Origin: Amaurobius ferox
Taxonomy: Eukaryota; Arthropoda; Arachnida; Araneae; Amaurobiidae
Assembly: GCA_951213105.1 (NCBI GenBank)
Contig: OX578138.1
Coordinates: 65,385,040 to 65,449,039 of the forward strand
DNA: 64,000 nt
Direction: 5' to 3'
Positions 22,961 through 35,837 of the stretch are shown here, piece after piece. The notes below the pieces were generated by a model that ran no database searches, was not told the origin of the DNA, and was given only the letters and a program-made list of their open reading frames with translations. How positions within the stretch are numbered: the stretch's first letter is position 1; each line of letters opens with the position of its first letter. The translations under genes and the position numbers were made by a program.

Positions 22961-25165
22961 TTTTTAACACTTTATAATATAGTTGAAAAGTGTTTATGAC
23001 TTTGTTCATTCTATCTGTCTGTCTGTCTGTCCGTTAGCACGATAACTGTCGTAAAAATGATTTTATCAAACTAAAATTTTAGTATGTTGTTCAGACGGTC
23101 CTATGGGAATACTTATGGGAATACAAATGAATAATATCACCCAATTAGTTTTGGATTGAACCCGGGTTGAAAAAATGAAATACATTGAACCCTATGGGAC
23201 CGAATTTTTCAAACATTTTTTAAGCAAATTTAAAATTCATAAATTGCTTCGAAAATTTTAGGAAATATTCAAATTATCCCATAAAATATATAAAAAAATT
23301 TCAGCAAAATATATTCAGTAATTTTTTACATAAAAATTAAAATAATAATTACACTCTTTATATAAAGAGATCACGTGACCATTATATGAATAGATCACGT
23401 GACTCACTTCAAAATAAAATATGGCATCCATCTTGCGTCAAAATCGTGATTTTTAAAGTTCTTTTTAATTCATTGTGTTGTATCCGTCCTAAAACCGCTT
23501 TATTTTTGCTTAAATTCTGTGCATCTACATACTGAAACAACGCAATTACAATATATTTGACTTTAAATGATCATCAAACTTTGATTATTTCTGCAACGAA
23601 ACCTAATTTTCACTTATGGAGAATGTAAACACCAAAAGATGTAGAATGAGTTGTATAAGAATTGCTGCATTTTTTTAGCGGAAAATTATTTAGCTCATGG
23701 AGTTTGCAATATAGCTGATATGAATGAAACATTCATTGATTTTACACAGAGAAGCAAACGATTTTTTCGATGAAGTTTTAAGCATAGAGTTAAATTACTT
23801 GTATCTCCATGGTTTGAAGTTTTTAAATAAAATAAATTATTATAGTATTGTGATGAATGAAAGGAATGGAAAAATGCTTGTGAATAAAATGCTGCTTTTA
23901 TAGAGAGAGCCAGGCAATTTATATTTCGATGACGTCATTTGAATAAAGTTCATTTGTTTTCAATGAAGTTTTCAAATATAATAAATTATTGTAATATTAT
24001 GATAATTTTAAAAATATTACCGAGGAATGTATCGCATTTTATAGAGATGTTTAAATAAAATTACATTGAAGTTGGAAAGTGTTTCATAATCAATGCTTTA
24101 TGCATGATTGATCTTTCTTGTTTTTACTGTAACAGTAGAATATTCATTTCATTATATAAGGAAAGTCATGTGCTGCCCACATAAGATTTTTTTGTTTTGA
24201 CCTAAAGTCATGAAACGCGTCAAATTTCAATTTGCATGATGGCCATTCAATGCTACGAACATTGTGATATAAATTTATTTATTGCTGCACACATTTGATG
24301 ACTTTATGCACGATGATTAAATGGAATCATAGTAATGAGATTCGCTTTTTAAAATTAAATAATGAGAAGTTAAATACACATTATTAACATATGAAAAATA
24401 TATTTAGAATTTGGATGTTAAATTTCAAGAATCTATTAATTGGAAATGAAGCCATTGGTTTTATATGATAAAACATTTATTTCTAATAATTAAAATAATT
24501 TAATATATAGACTCTATTGTTTAGAGGGCACTAGCTATTTTTCTAATGGTCAAGTTAGATTTGTGCAACATATAAATTAATTTGGTACTTCGAACTAATT
24601 TTAAATGTTGTCACCGAGAAAAGTTTTAATGCATTATGTGTCAAAAGTCATATGTGTTGCACTCATCTGATTTTTTAAAAACCATTTCATTTTCTTTATA
24701 ACACTATTTACAAAATTTAAAATAACATAATAGAATATTTTTCCATTCTGATGTTTATGTCTTACATTACTTTACTTAATTTCCTACGTTTTCATAAATA
24801 TATGTAAAATCGTAGCCCTGTCGAGAATTAAAAATTTGCGAAGAGATCAGAGAGGCACACTTGGAGAAGAAATAGTTTATTTTGATACATACTAGAAGAT
24901 GTTGGATTACAGGAAGAAGCCGGAAACGTGTCCAACTTCTCTGAAAGTTGCCAGAGAAGAGAAGATTTCCCCGTAGTTGTACAATACTTGAGCAATTATT
25001 CATGAACTTTCACTTATGTATCGTGTAGGAGATATATATGTGGGTATATACTATTTTAAATAGGTCAACTTGCTACTCATTTTCCGTACCTATTCCGCAT
25101 CAAGGAAGATTTATTAAGATTTTTAATACGTATTCATGGTGCTTTAATTTAAAAATTCAGAGTTC
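22961..25165. other. AT-rich DNA, no gene; part of other dispersed repeats
   Basis: Contains a (CTGT)n tract near 23010-23031 and two 'GATCACGTGAC' words at 23369-23379 and 23393-23403. A block at 24018-24125 is repeated at 49920-50022 (family E). The phrase 'gaaagtcatgtgctgcccac' at 24162-24181 recurs near 37470. No coding signal is visible. Confidence 0.5.
24018..24125 (+). repeat. family E dispersed repeat, copy 1
   Basis: The phrases 'gaatgtatcgcattttatag', 'gatgtttaaataaaatta', 'gttggaaagtgtttcataat' and 'caatgctttatgcat' match 49922-50022 closely. Confidence 0.85.
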
Positions 25166-25183
25166 GTTTACATTATGAGTGGT

Positions 25184-25236
25184 TTAAACTGCCGTAAGCC
25201 CTAGGGTTGGCTGTGTGGTCTGGGCCTTCGACATCG
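25184..25236 (+). mobile_element. very short SINE/LINE tail insertion with 14-bp target duplication
   Basis: The 53-bp insert carries the tail motif 'gttggctgtgtggtctgggc'. It is bracketed by the identical 14-mer 'ACATTATGAGTGGT' (25170-25183 and 25237-25250). A near copy of the target word, 'ACATTATGAGTGAT', follows a second tail at about 25680. Confidence 0.85.
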
Positions 25237-25250
25237 ACATTATGAGTGGT

Positions 25251-25679
25251 AATTTCAACCCTGTTTTTCCCCTAATTTCAACCCTGTTTTTTGTTTAGTA
25301 AAATTTGACATCGGTAATTTTTGATAAATATCAAATTTTAAATTTGGTATATTAACTATATCCTAAACCTTATTGTTTTCCAACCTTGACCATTTTCTTA
25401 ATTTCTGTAATTTCTTTTTTGTTGTATTTTGTGCCTGGGTTTTTTTCCCTTCGGGGTTTTCCCCTCTTTACAATTTTCTTATGTTTGTCTTATTTGTTTG
25501 TCTTTCTTGTTATGTATTGTCGCTGCCATTCTCTTCTTTTCTTGATGTAACTGCTTGTCATGTGATTCATTTTAATATATGTACTGTAATCTCTTGAATC
25601 AAAAAATAAAGTTCCCGGCCACACATCTTGCTACCATAAGCCTTCGGGTTGGTCGTGTGGTCTGGGTTTTCAACACTTC
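25251..25679 (+). mobile_element. probable LINE 3' end or longer tail insertion
   Basis: This segment ends in 'ccttcgggttggtcgtgtgg' then 'tctgggttttcaac', the same 3' tail as the short inserts, and is followed by the word 'ACATTATGAGTGAT', a one-mismatch copy of the target duplication at 25237-25250. It carries an AATAAA near 25604 and a short plus frame (25373-25597). I read it as a second retroinsertion at the same target, of LINE 3' untranslated type. Confidence 0.5.
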
Positions 25680-25689
25680 AACATTATGA

Positions 25690-28200
25690 GTGATGAGAAC
25701 TATCTAAGGAGTCTTTGTAGTGATAAATGTAAACTAGGGTAAATTAGAGGTGCAACAATAAGTGTAAACTAGAGTAATTAGAGGAGTAGTAATAAATAAT
25801 AAGTGTAGTTATAAATGTAAAGAGGTGTATAATAAGCGCGCTTAGCTGGGGTTTAATCGTGAGAAGGCTAAAGTTGTAAGGCTGGAAAAGGTAATGTGAA
25901 TTGATTTGGATTAACTAAAATTTTAAGGGATTTAAAATTTTATGTTACATATATATGGTTTTGAAATTACAAGACATTTTCAAAGAGCTGAATTTGTTTC
26001 TCATTTATGTATGCGGCATATCTTTTGATTTGTCTCCACGTATAAAATTATTGTGTTAACGTATATGTCCGACATTTTTTGTTACGCTTTATTTATTTCT
26101 TAAACAGAAACGTTAAAATTTTAGCTTATGAATTTTCAGACGTGCTCGCTTTTTATCACCTCAGTTAAGATGTAAAATTGCAAAATATGTTACATTTTTA
26201 AATAGCACAATTACATTTCAAAATTGCAAAATATGTTATATTTCAAATTCCTCAAAAACTGAACTACAGAAAATTTCGTATTTTTGTTTTCCTGGATTAG
26301 TAAGCATAAATCGGGAATAGCGTTACAATCTTAAATTGATATGTAGTATAGAAAAATATTAAAACTGCATTTCTTCTATTTTAAACTAGCTGCTTTCAGA
26401 AACCAATCCGGCCGCATTTCGTGAGCGTGTTTTTGGTTCGTAGCTATAGCTTGGATTTTATACTATGTTGCACATAAACAGATATATTTTTATATATACA
26501 AATATACAGACAGATAAATATATTTTTTATTATTTTAAATTCCGGTAGTCTTATTGATCCTCTTAAAACCTAGTAAAGGCAACATGAGAATTTACTGCTT
26601 TGAAAATAGTTTTTGATGTAGATATATTTTACATCACAGTGTAAGATTTGGGTACGTGACCTGAAACATTGAATAGCACTGTTGCAAAAATGCAGCAACT
26701 TACAAAAAAGGCACTAACACAAAATGTTCAATGCTTTGTATATGAACTGAGAATGACATCACAAAAACTTTTATTTCTAATATCGTATTTCCGAAATGTT
26801 TTATGACAGTCATTTTGTCTGTATGTTTCCGCTAGGCAGAACTTGAAATTAAAAAAGCGTGAAAAACTGCACCCCCCCCCCCCCCGATCTATAATAACTG
26901 ACGAAAAGTTCAGTAGCAGTAAATTTCCATTAACCTGGTTCATATTTCACGCACGCGTGACTTTTTGGTGACTTCCTAAACATTTCGCATAAATGCAATT
27001 ATTTCTGCTTCCTTGGACATTTTTTGTCCATACAATGTTTTCTCCAAAACAATGACACATCTTTCGAGAAAATCTGAACAAAAAAACATTTTGAAAGTTG
27101 AAAACGGGCACAATTTATATCTTGAAAAATCTAGAAATGAAAAGTTAACGAGGTATTCGCATATGACTCAATATGAAGTGAAGGATATATATTTTTTTAA
27201 TTTTTAAAACAAAAAGTACTTTTTACGGGATTTATAATAATAACTCTGCAATTCGACGTTTTCCAGCACAATACGCTGGAATATGTATAGTTATTATTTT
27301 GCGATTTCCGTAGAATGTACTTATATAGAAATTAGAGATCCACACCAGATTTGCAATTTTCAGAAAAATCGGTTATGTTTTAGTGAGTTATCATAAGACA
27401 TAGCAGACACACAGAGAAAAGCAAATTGAATCTTATTAAAAAAAAAAGTTTAGTTTTTCGTTTCATCGCTCCGAAAGAAAAACATTAAAATATATCACAT
27501 CCGGACAGTTAGTTCCATTTTTGAAGTGCTATCTTTAGACTGTCTGCGTTTATCTGCGCAAAGGCTATTCCAAATACAATCCGACCACTCCCATCAATTA
27601 CGTCTTTCTTTATAATATTAAAATATACATCCTATTTAAATTTTGTCAAAATCGCTTGAATTTAAAACCAACTGTCGTTGGCTAATTTGTAGCAGTTTTG
27701 ATAGTGCAGCAAGTGCGATTTTTATCCGACTACATTCAGCAGCGAACATTAACTTAATGCCTGTTATAAAATGCGCAGTTTTAATTGTAATAAATATTTA
27801 AATAATAAATATATAGTAATAATAAATATATAGTAAATAATAAATATATAGTAATAAATATTTAAAGATATGGCACATCTATAAATTAAATTTCCCTTCG
27901 AAAATTCAAAATATGGCGGTATCCTGAGAATGATAGCAAGACAAATAGCAAGTTTCTTGTTGCTATTGCAGTTAACGGTTATTCCTTGCTAATGAGCGCA
28001 TAATAAGGGCGAAACCGGTCTATGGAGACTGTTATCTGCAATGGGAGTATCTTATTCTCAGAATGGTTTACTCTAGAACAGAAGGGGTTACTTTATTATA
28101 TAAATGACATATATTTAATAAATACGAGCATAGTCAAGCATATTTATTTTCTTCATTGTTTCCATTTTATGAGACATGTCCAAATAAAATATATTTTGCA
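25690..28200. other. AT-rich DNA without recognisable gene
   Basis: Only short frames. A poly-C run lies at 26872-26885. A cluster of 'aataaatatatagtaa' repeats lies at about 27791-27860. Confidence 0.5.
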
Positions 28201-28208
28201 TTTTTTAT

Positions 28209-30007
28209 TTGCATCAAAATCTAATCAGCACCAGGGTTAATCATATTTTCTTTGATTTGCTCATTACTAGATCAAATTATTTAAAAGTAAAACTTAATCA
28301 GTTTCATAATTATAATAGTTCTAATTCTTATTGTGTAATTTCTTTTAAGTGTTCAATTTATAATTCTATTAATTTTAAGAATTTATTTAATCAGTTTCAA
28401 CATTTATTATCAATTCAGGATTTGAATGTTACTAAGATTTTTAAATACAACAAGTTTATTGGAAGAACAATTTTTAATTATAAAATTTCACAATCTCTAT
28501 CAATTGATAAAGATTCCTTAACAAGTGTAGATAATAAATGCATTTGTAAAGTTGATAATTATGCTAAATTTATAAATCCAGACTTGGGGCATATAGTTAC
28601 TGGAGACTTAGCCATTGTAAAGACAAATCGTTAAGAACTATAATGTCATTTGGTACAAATTCAGATTACCATCTTGTAATAACTTTAATAATGTTTTAAA
28701 GTCAATAAATCTTCACCTAGATAAACATATTTATGGATTAGCTTCCAAATATGCTCAGCCTTTAGAGGCATTTAATATGTAGAAATTTACTTTATTAAAA
28801 TATATTAAAAATTCCATTTGCTGTATTAATTTGTCTAGATATATATATAATCTTGATAATATAAAACAATCTATTATTGATTTACAAAGTTCTTTTGTTA
28901 TTACTTATGTTGATAAAGCCTCTAATAATTATGCTATTATCTGTAAAAAATTCTATATACAGTATCTGTTAGATTATTTTAAAAAAAAATAGTCTATTTA
29001 AACTTGACTCACACTTCATGAATAGTATAAAATTAAAAATTATTAATATGTATAGTGATTTAGATATTAATTATAAATTTTTGATATTTCCATATATTGT
29101 GTTTATTCCTAAATTTCATAAAAATCTTATTAAATTTAGAACTGTAACTAGTGGTCATAATTCTTATTCTATAACTGCGAGTAAATTACTACTAAATTAT
29201 TTAAATGTAATAAATAATAATTTACGTTATTCTAGTAATAACTACCTTATTCTAAATAATAGTAAAGAATTAAAGAATAAATTAACATCAATAGGTAAAA
29301 TAATAGGATTTAAAACTTTTGATTTTAGATCTATTTAATAATATTAAGATCTCTGATTTTTATGATGTAATTTTAGCTCTATATAATGCTTATATTACTA
29401 ATAAATCTACTTAAACTATAGTTACCAATTTTCCTAAACTTGTCCACTTTGTTCTTTTTAATAATTATATATTTCAAGGTAATAAATTATACTTACAAAT
29501 CTCAAGGGTTTCACAAAGTGGCTGTAGTAGCAGAATGTTAGCTAATTTATACTTATATCATTATGAAAATTCCTTTACTTCAACAGATTATAAAATTTAC
29601 AGATATGTTGATGATCTGATATGTTTAGTATTTACTAATAATTATGTCATAGATATAGATTTCTATCCGGTAATTTGGAATTAATACCTAATGAAACTAC
29701 TATTAGTAATAATATTAATTATTTGAATTTAAATCTAATAATTGAACCTACTAGTAGTACAGTTACCAATTTATATGATAAAAAAGACTATTTTAAATTC
29801 AACATTAATAAAATATTACCATTTAATTTCTGCAACTCGATTTAATTGTTTAGAAATAACATACTTAATCAACTTTTTCGAATTTGTAGATTATCAGATA
29901 AAAAATTTCATGCTTTGCACATTAATAACCTAAACATTACCAGTAAATTATATGAATATCCAGCATATTTAGTAAATAGTATAGTTAATAAGTTTCGCTT
30001 ATCTTAA
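28209..30007 (+). pseudogene. Penelope-like (naiad-type) reverse transcriptase, decayed
   Basis: A broken plus-strand gene, very AT-rich in code. In order: a Cys-rich K-C-I-C-K segment then G-H-I-V-T-G-D-L (28545-28605); a V-D-K-A-S-N-N-Y-A-I-I-C-K block (about 28900-28950); I-P-K-F-H-K-N (about 29103) then S-I-T-A-S-K-L-L; the motif A region F-D-F-R-S (29317-29331) with a frameshift inside it; a motif B-like S-Q-S-G-C-S-S-R-M-L-A-N-L-Y (about 29509-29552); and the catalytic Y-V-D-D at 29604-29615. From memory, the G-H-x-V-T-G-D-L and D-K-A-S-N-N blocks and the K-L-H-K-N-like motif are shared with naiad-group Penelope-like elements. No GIY-YIG endonuclease is visible upstream, so the 5' part is missing or unrecognisable. 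Several stops and at least two frame changes (frames 0, 2, 0) make it inactive. Intact relatives copy RNA at nicked or telomeric DNA. Confidence 0.75.
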
Positions 30008-30682
30008 AATTCTCTTAATATCTTATTTCAGCCGAACATCTACATTCTCTTGAATTTACATTGCTTTGTTTTTACATCCACTTATACCTTTGCCACTCTG
30101 TTTTCTATTATTTTACTTGCCCTTTAATTTTGCAGCTTTTACTGCCTTTACGCAATGCTGTTATTTGTTATTCACTATTGGCAACGGCAGATCTCTACTT
30201 TTATCTATAGCGAATGGCAACATTGGTCTTGTCATTTAAGGCTCGACTTGGTAGTACATTTGAAGAGTATTTTAAGGTATTTTTGTTTCCTATCTAATTT
30301 TTCAATCTTTATGCTTCTGGTCCAAATAACACGAGTTTGTAGTTTTATCTTTCTCATGTTTCCGAAACATGCATTTTTTATGTTCATTTCGATTAAATAG
30401 ACTTGAAAAATAATTTTTTCGAAATGAATAATTCTTAAGCCTTGTGCTTCTCTAACGCTTGTTACTTTTTGTATTCCTATTTTCGATTCCACATCATTGA
30501 TTTTTGTTATCTTTAGCTTGATGACTAGTAATATGCGTTTAATTTTCCTCATGTTTGTATTTATGTTTAATGCTTCTTTATAATTTGTAGGCAATTTTTA
30601 AGTTAGTGTATTATGAGTTACAAGATCTCTATACTGTCATTGGATTTTCATTTAATTTTTTATTAAATATATATATATATAT
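30008..30682. other. probable 3' trailing region of the Penelope-like element
   Basis: AT-rich, with short frames on both strands and a (TA)n tract at 30664-30682. It may be 3' untranslated sequence of the element at 28.2 kb; no boundary motif is visible. Confidence 0.35.
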
Positions 30683-31160
30683 AAAATTGAAAGATTTTAA
30701 TCGAAAATTATGCATAAACTACTGTATGTACAAAAAAACCCATCTCTAGTATATATATCTGTTACAAATGAGTAACTATAGACCAAGACTAAGGATAAAG
30801 ATAGAAGGTAACATATCGCTACAATGGAAGGGGGAATGAGAAGAATATTAGGATACAAAAATCACAATTAAAAGTATATAAATATAAATAAAAATGAAAA
30901 AGAAAACACGGCAAAAATGAGAAAAGGCAATAATAATTAGCTCAAGATAAAAGATTAAGACATAGAGAACAATCAATTGAAACTACACAAAAAATGGCGA
31001 TTAGTTCGAAATTGCATTCTCATCAGGACAGCCATACAATTCGAATTAAAACCGATAGAATAGCCAGTTTCTGACAATGGCGATAGTATCTAACTATAGA
31101 CACCATTGGAACTGTCTACTGGCTAGTGGAAGGAGAAAAATAAATCAATTGAATTACAAA
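30683..31160 (-). repeat. left arm of a large inverted repeat (hammerhead-like core inside)
   Basis: The reverse complement of 34820-35287 across about 470 bp, with landmarks 'ggacagccatacaattcgaa', 'ctgacaatggcgatagtat' and 'ttatgcataaactactgtat'. On the minus strand it carries CTGATGAG (31026-31019) followed by GAA (31007-31005). Confidence 0.9.
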
Positions 31161-31444
31161 TCAGAAAAATAATACCTCCTCGAACAGAAATATGAACTCA
31201 CAAGCATTGCTACCACGTGTAAGTTGAACAAGCGACTGAGCATTTCACCTCACTTCGTCAGTGCGAGTGGGCACCGGAATGAATACATTTGAACGATACA
31301 TAATATGTATGGAGACTTTCAAAAATAGTAATCAGTATAGGACTCAGGACAAGTGGAAAATAGTCATTCGAAAATAGTAAACAGTATTAGACTCAGGCCA
31401 AGTGGTAAGTTAGGTGATAGGAATGGGTATGGATGAATTCTCAA

Positions 31445-31448
31445 TATA

Positions 31449-31499
<51 letters not shown>
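31445..31499. repeat. (TA)n microsatellite
   Basis: TA repeat with one 'tac' break, ending directly at the hairpin arm that starts at 31500. Confidence 0.95.
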
Positions 31500-31501
<2 letters not shown>

Positions 31502-31606
31502 AAAAATGGAAACATATAAAGAAAGGAAAGTACCACAAGATCTTGTAAAAAAGTACCACGACCAGTTTTGTGGTACCTTCCTTTCTTTATATGTTTCCAT
31601 TATTGG
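31500..31606. repeat. 39-bp inverted repeat hairpin between two (TA)n tracts
   Basis: Arms 31500-31538 and 31568-31606 are inverse copies with 2 mismatches in 39 and a 29-base spacer. The (TA)n tract at 31445 abuts the left arm and another at 31648 lies close to the right arm. This could extrude as a cruciform. Confidence 0.95.
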
Positions 31607-31643
31607 ATTATCTATCTTAGTCTTCTTGGAAGTGATTTTTTAA

Positions 31644-31647
<4 letters not shown>

Positions 31648-31717
<70 letters not shown>
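31648..31717. repeat. (TA)n microsatellite
   Basis: About 34 uninterrupted TA units. Confidence 0.97.
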
Positions 31718-31721
<4 letters not shown>

Positions 31722-34525
31722 TGTTTTATTTTACATTTTTTTCTAAATTGTTACATTTTGAATGTACATAGCAAATATTTTAAATCAATAACCACATACA
31801 TAAAACAAATAGTTCTCGAAATGTATTCGTTTTTTGACGAAATATGCTCGTTTAATAAATGACCTACGGTATTTTGCTTTTTCAAATAACAAACGAGGTG
31901 CAATAAAAGCACGTTGAGGGGGGGGGGGAGAATTTCATCTCGCCATGGAGGTGCCATAAAATTCCTCCACAATCACCGAAGCATGAGCTAACGCACTACG
32001 TCTGTATCGGCATATTTTAAGGGGCATAAATCGATGGGATTTTATATCGATTGAACAAGACTGTTCAGAGGCAAAAGGGTATAAAAGCACGTGCATACTA
32101 GATCAGAGGTCCAGAGCAAGGTATACTTCAGTGATCTCGCGTGTTAATTAAATGTCATGGACCAGTTTTGCTTTTTTTATGACCTCGTCTACATGGTATA
32201 GCTGAGGCCTGCAGTGGCAGCAAAATCCCCTTGCAATCCGCTAAAGTTTCGCAAACCTCTATGGAAACGACTAAATTCAAATCTACCTGGCCCCTGATAT
32301 TAATTTTCGCAAAAGTTAAGCTCAGACTATACGAGACTGCAACTGCTAAGTTAATACTCACAGAACCAACCTACAGAGGAGGGGAGGGGGGGGGGTAGTA
32401 TTTCACTCCCATTAAAAAAGTAGCATCTGCGGATCAAGGGAACGGCAACGATTCCTTGGATGCTATCTGCAATGGGAGCTCGATCCTAACTTTGACAGCA
32501 CTCCCTATAGATGTGTCGTTCTTTCACAAGTCTTGACATTGTTGTGAGTATGGTAGAGCTTCTGCGAGCCCATATTTAGGGATATTAAGGATTTAACAAG
32601 GAAATGATGAATTTAATTCGTACAATGCTAATGCGAAGCTGATTTGCATGTTTTTACCAAGCAAACATTTTATAGTTTTATGAATTTTATGTTTAGTGAA
32701 TATTTATAAGGTAATATTAAGTGCCTGGAGCTAGATATGTCTTTAGTTCAGTGCTATGATGCTGACTTACCGCGCTGTAGCCCAGGGATTAAATCCCGGC
32801 GTTGATGGTTTTGAGTTCTCGTTATATTGATGACTTTGGATTAGCATGAAGTATTTATTCTTCGCACTATTATTTCTAGTTATTCAACTTTCTTACAAGT
32901 ATATATATATTTGCAAAAATGTACTTTATTCTTCATGAGATAGCGCTAAGAGGCAGGTTAACTAACGATTCAAAATGTGCTGCACTTTCTTCATAGGCCA
33001 CACGATTGGCAAAACAATTTCCGTTGCAAGCCTCTTAACGGCCCTATGGCCGCTCCTTCTCTTATAGCTCGCACATCTTATTGTAACCCAGCAACAACTT
33101 TGTAATCGACAACTCACAGAGAGGGGGACCACTGTAGTATTAAATGCTTTGAGTCGTAGACGTCTTTAGTTCAATGCTATGATACTAGTTTAGCCAGTCA
33201 AGTTGGCGATTTCGCATTCGTGCTATAGACAAGTATGTCACATGAAAAAACTGAAAGTTCAAAGTAGAAAATGAAAATTATAGCAATAGACAAAAAATGC
33301 CGATTTCGTTCATAAATGTATATAGAAGTAGAAGGGAAAATATGGGTTGGAATTATAGAAATTTGAAATTATAGAAATTTGAATTAAAAAAAAATGATAA
33401 TTATATATATTAAAATAAGGATTTTTATCATTAAAACTAAATTGAAAATTAAAAAAAAGGCCTTTCTGTTCTGGTTTTTACGCTGAAATGCAACTTATCT
33501 GTAACTGGTAGTTTAATCTATTCTTCAGTTGCTGAGGGTTAGATTAAATCTTCAGTTAGGCGAACAAATTTATTTGTGACTAGTTGTATACTCGTTCTTC
33601 GTGCGGAATGTATAACGTAAAAATAATTCAAAATTTGCAGTTAATTTCTAATATTTGAAGTCCATTTTTTAAAATTTCATAATAATTCTGATAAAAAGGA
33701 AAGAAACTAATTCCCCCATGTTTAGATAATAAACACAAAGACAGAAATGCAAATTATAGCAACCTGTCCTTCTATCAGCATATACACAAAATATTTTAAG
33801 CAAAATATCAATCTTCCTCTGCTTCAAATGAAATACTTGCTAATCTATTAACATATGAATTCTAAAGTACTTATTAAAAATAATATATAATCGTTAGAAT
33901 AAGATCTAACACTATAAAAACAAAATTATTCTAAAACTATAAAAAAACTTACTATTTTATATATAGTATATTCTAAGAGAAGCTGTCAGTAAAGAACCTC
34001 ACCATTTTATGCATAGAATATTCTAAATAAAATTACTGCTTAACAAATAATTTAATATTGCCACTCAAAAGAAAAAACAATCACATTTGTTGTTGCTAAA
34101 AATAAATGAAAATATACAGTAGTAATATATGACAGACGATAAAAGAAAAACTCATTAAATAAACAAAATTTTTATTATTCGCTTCATTTCTCATCATTAT
34201 TTTAATATTTTTTTATTTCTTAATTCGTTAATTTAAAGCTTCCACGATATTAGAGATAGAGGCGAACTCGAAATAAGACCGGGACATGTTTTAGGATTTT
34301 GAATTACATTTATTTTAGAGACGCTCAAAAAATGATAAGGTCACGTTAGTTTGGAGATTCAAATAACGATTGCATACCTTTTGTTTAGAGACTCATATAA
34401 CGATTGGGACAGTCTGAAAGTGAGAAAACACTCAGAAAAATATGTAATCAGACGTAGAAAAGGACAGTCAGACGCCTAAATTTTAAGTGGACAAGGCGAA
34501 ATTTTATGCAATTCAGTACAGATGT
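31718..34525. other. interior of the inverted-repeat region, no gene
   Basis: Contains G runs (31918-31928, 32379-32396), a TATA-like 'gggtataaaagcacgtg' near 32078-32094 and tRNA-like segments (32745-32815, 33160-33200). From 33.2 to 34.4 kb I see only AT-rich sequence. Confidence 0.45.
32745..32815 (+). repeat. tRNA-like segment, possible SINE head
   Basis: The word 'tttagttcagtgctatgat' resembles a polymerase III A box region and 'cagggattaaatcccggc' a decayed B box. The first word recurs at 33163-33184 ('tttagttcaatgctatgat'). It is too decayed for a tRNA gene. Confidence 0.35.
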
Positions 34526-34527
34526 TC

Positions 34528-34566
34528 TACTGTGAAAATTAGAGACAGACAAACACACACACTCAC

Positions 34567-34614
<48 letters not shown>

Positions 34615-34643
34615 GTGTGTGTTTGTCTCTAATTTTCACAGTA
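34528..34643. repeat. inverted repeat hairpin with (TA)n loop
   Basis: The left arm ('actgtgaaaattagagacag' onward, from 34528) and right arm ('tgtctctaattttcacagta', ending at 34643) are inverse copies of about 31 bases, apart from a 4-base extra 'caga' in the left arm. A (TA)n tract fills the loop. Confidence 0.92.
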
Positions 34644-34654
34644 CGTATATATAT

Positions 34655-34660
34655 ACACGT

Positions 34661-34739
<79 letters not shown>

Positions 34740-34816
34740 GTATAATATATATATATATATATGTAATATATATATATATGTGTGTATATATAGACATATA
34801 TATATATATATATATA
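34655..34816. repeat. compound (TA)n array
   Basis: TA repeats with 'tgtaat', 'tgtgtgtata' and 'tagacata' breaks. It runs straight into the right inverted arm at about 34820. Confidence 0.95.
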
Positions 34817-34819
34817 TGT

Positions 34820-35280
34820 AATTCAATTGATTTATTTTTCTCCTTCCACTAGCCAGTAGATAGTTCCAATGGTGTCTATAGTTAAATACTATCGCCATTG
34901 TCAGAAACTGGCTATTCTATCGGTTTTAATTCGAATTATATGGCTGTCCTGATGAGAATGCAATTTCGAACTAACCGCCATTTTTTGTGTAGTTTCAATT
35001 GATTGTTCTCTAAGTCTTAATCTTTTATCTTGAGCTAATTATTATTGCCTTTTCTCATTTTTGCCGTGTTTTCTTTTTATTTTTATTTATATTTATATAC
35101 TTTTAATTGTGAAATTTGTATCCTAATATTCTTCTCATCCACCCTTCCATTGTAGTGATATGTTACCTACTATTTTTATCCTTAGTCTTGGTCTAAAGTT
35201 ACTCATTTGTAACAGATATGCTAGAGATGGGTTTTTTTGTTCATACAGTAGTTTATGCATAAATTACGATTAAAATATTT

Positions 35281-35287
<7 letters not shown>
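34820..35287 (+). repeat. right arm of the large inverted repeat (hammerhead-like core inside)
   Basis: Inverse copy of 30683-31160. On the plus strand it carries CTGATGAG (34949-34956), then GAA (34968-34970). The 5 bases CTGTC just before the core can pair with GATAG at 34859-34863, which follows a GTA word. Both arms keep this pairing (GACAG in the left arm). Confidence 0.9.
34856..34975 (+). ncRNA. hammerhead-ribozyme-like core, unproven
   Basis: Conserved hammerhead core words CTGATGAG and GAA are separated by a short potential stem (GAAT...ATTTC). A helix I candidate pairs GATAG with CTGTC, and a GTA cleavage triplet sits at 34856-34858. Against it: the base after GAA is C instead of A, helix I encloses about 80 bases, and helix III is not apparent. 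Penelope-like elements are known to carry hammerheads in their terminal repeats, which makes the location sensible. Treat it as a hypothesis. Confidence 0.3.
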
Positions 35288-35717
<430 letters not shown>

Positions 35718-35837
35718 AAAATCCGTAAAGTAAATTATTATTGCATTCTATACCCTGCATCACAATTCTATTTGCATTCTATACCCTGCATCACCCTGTC
35801 CACTTCGACTATAAGAGCTTGCAATTTCGTCTCAGCA

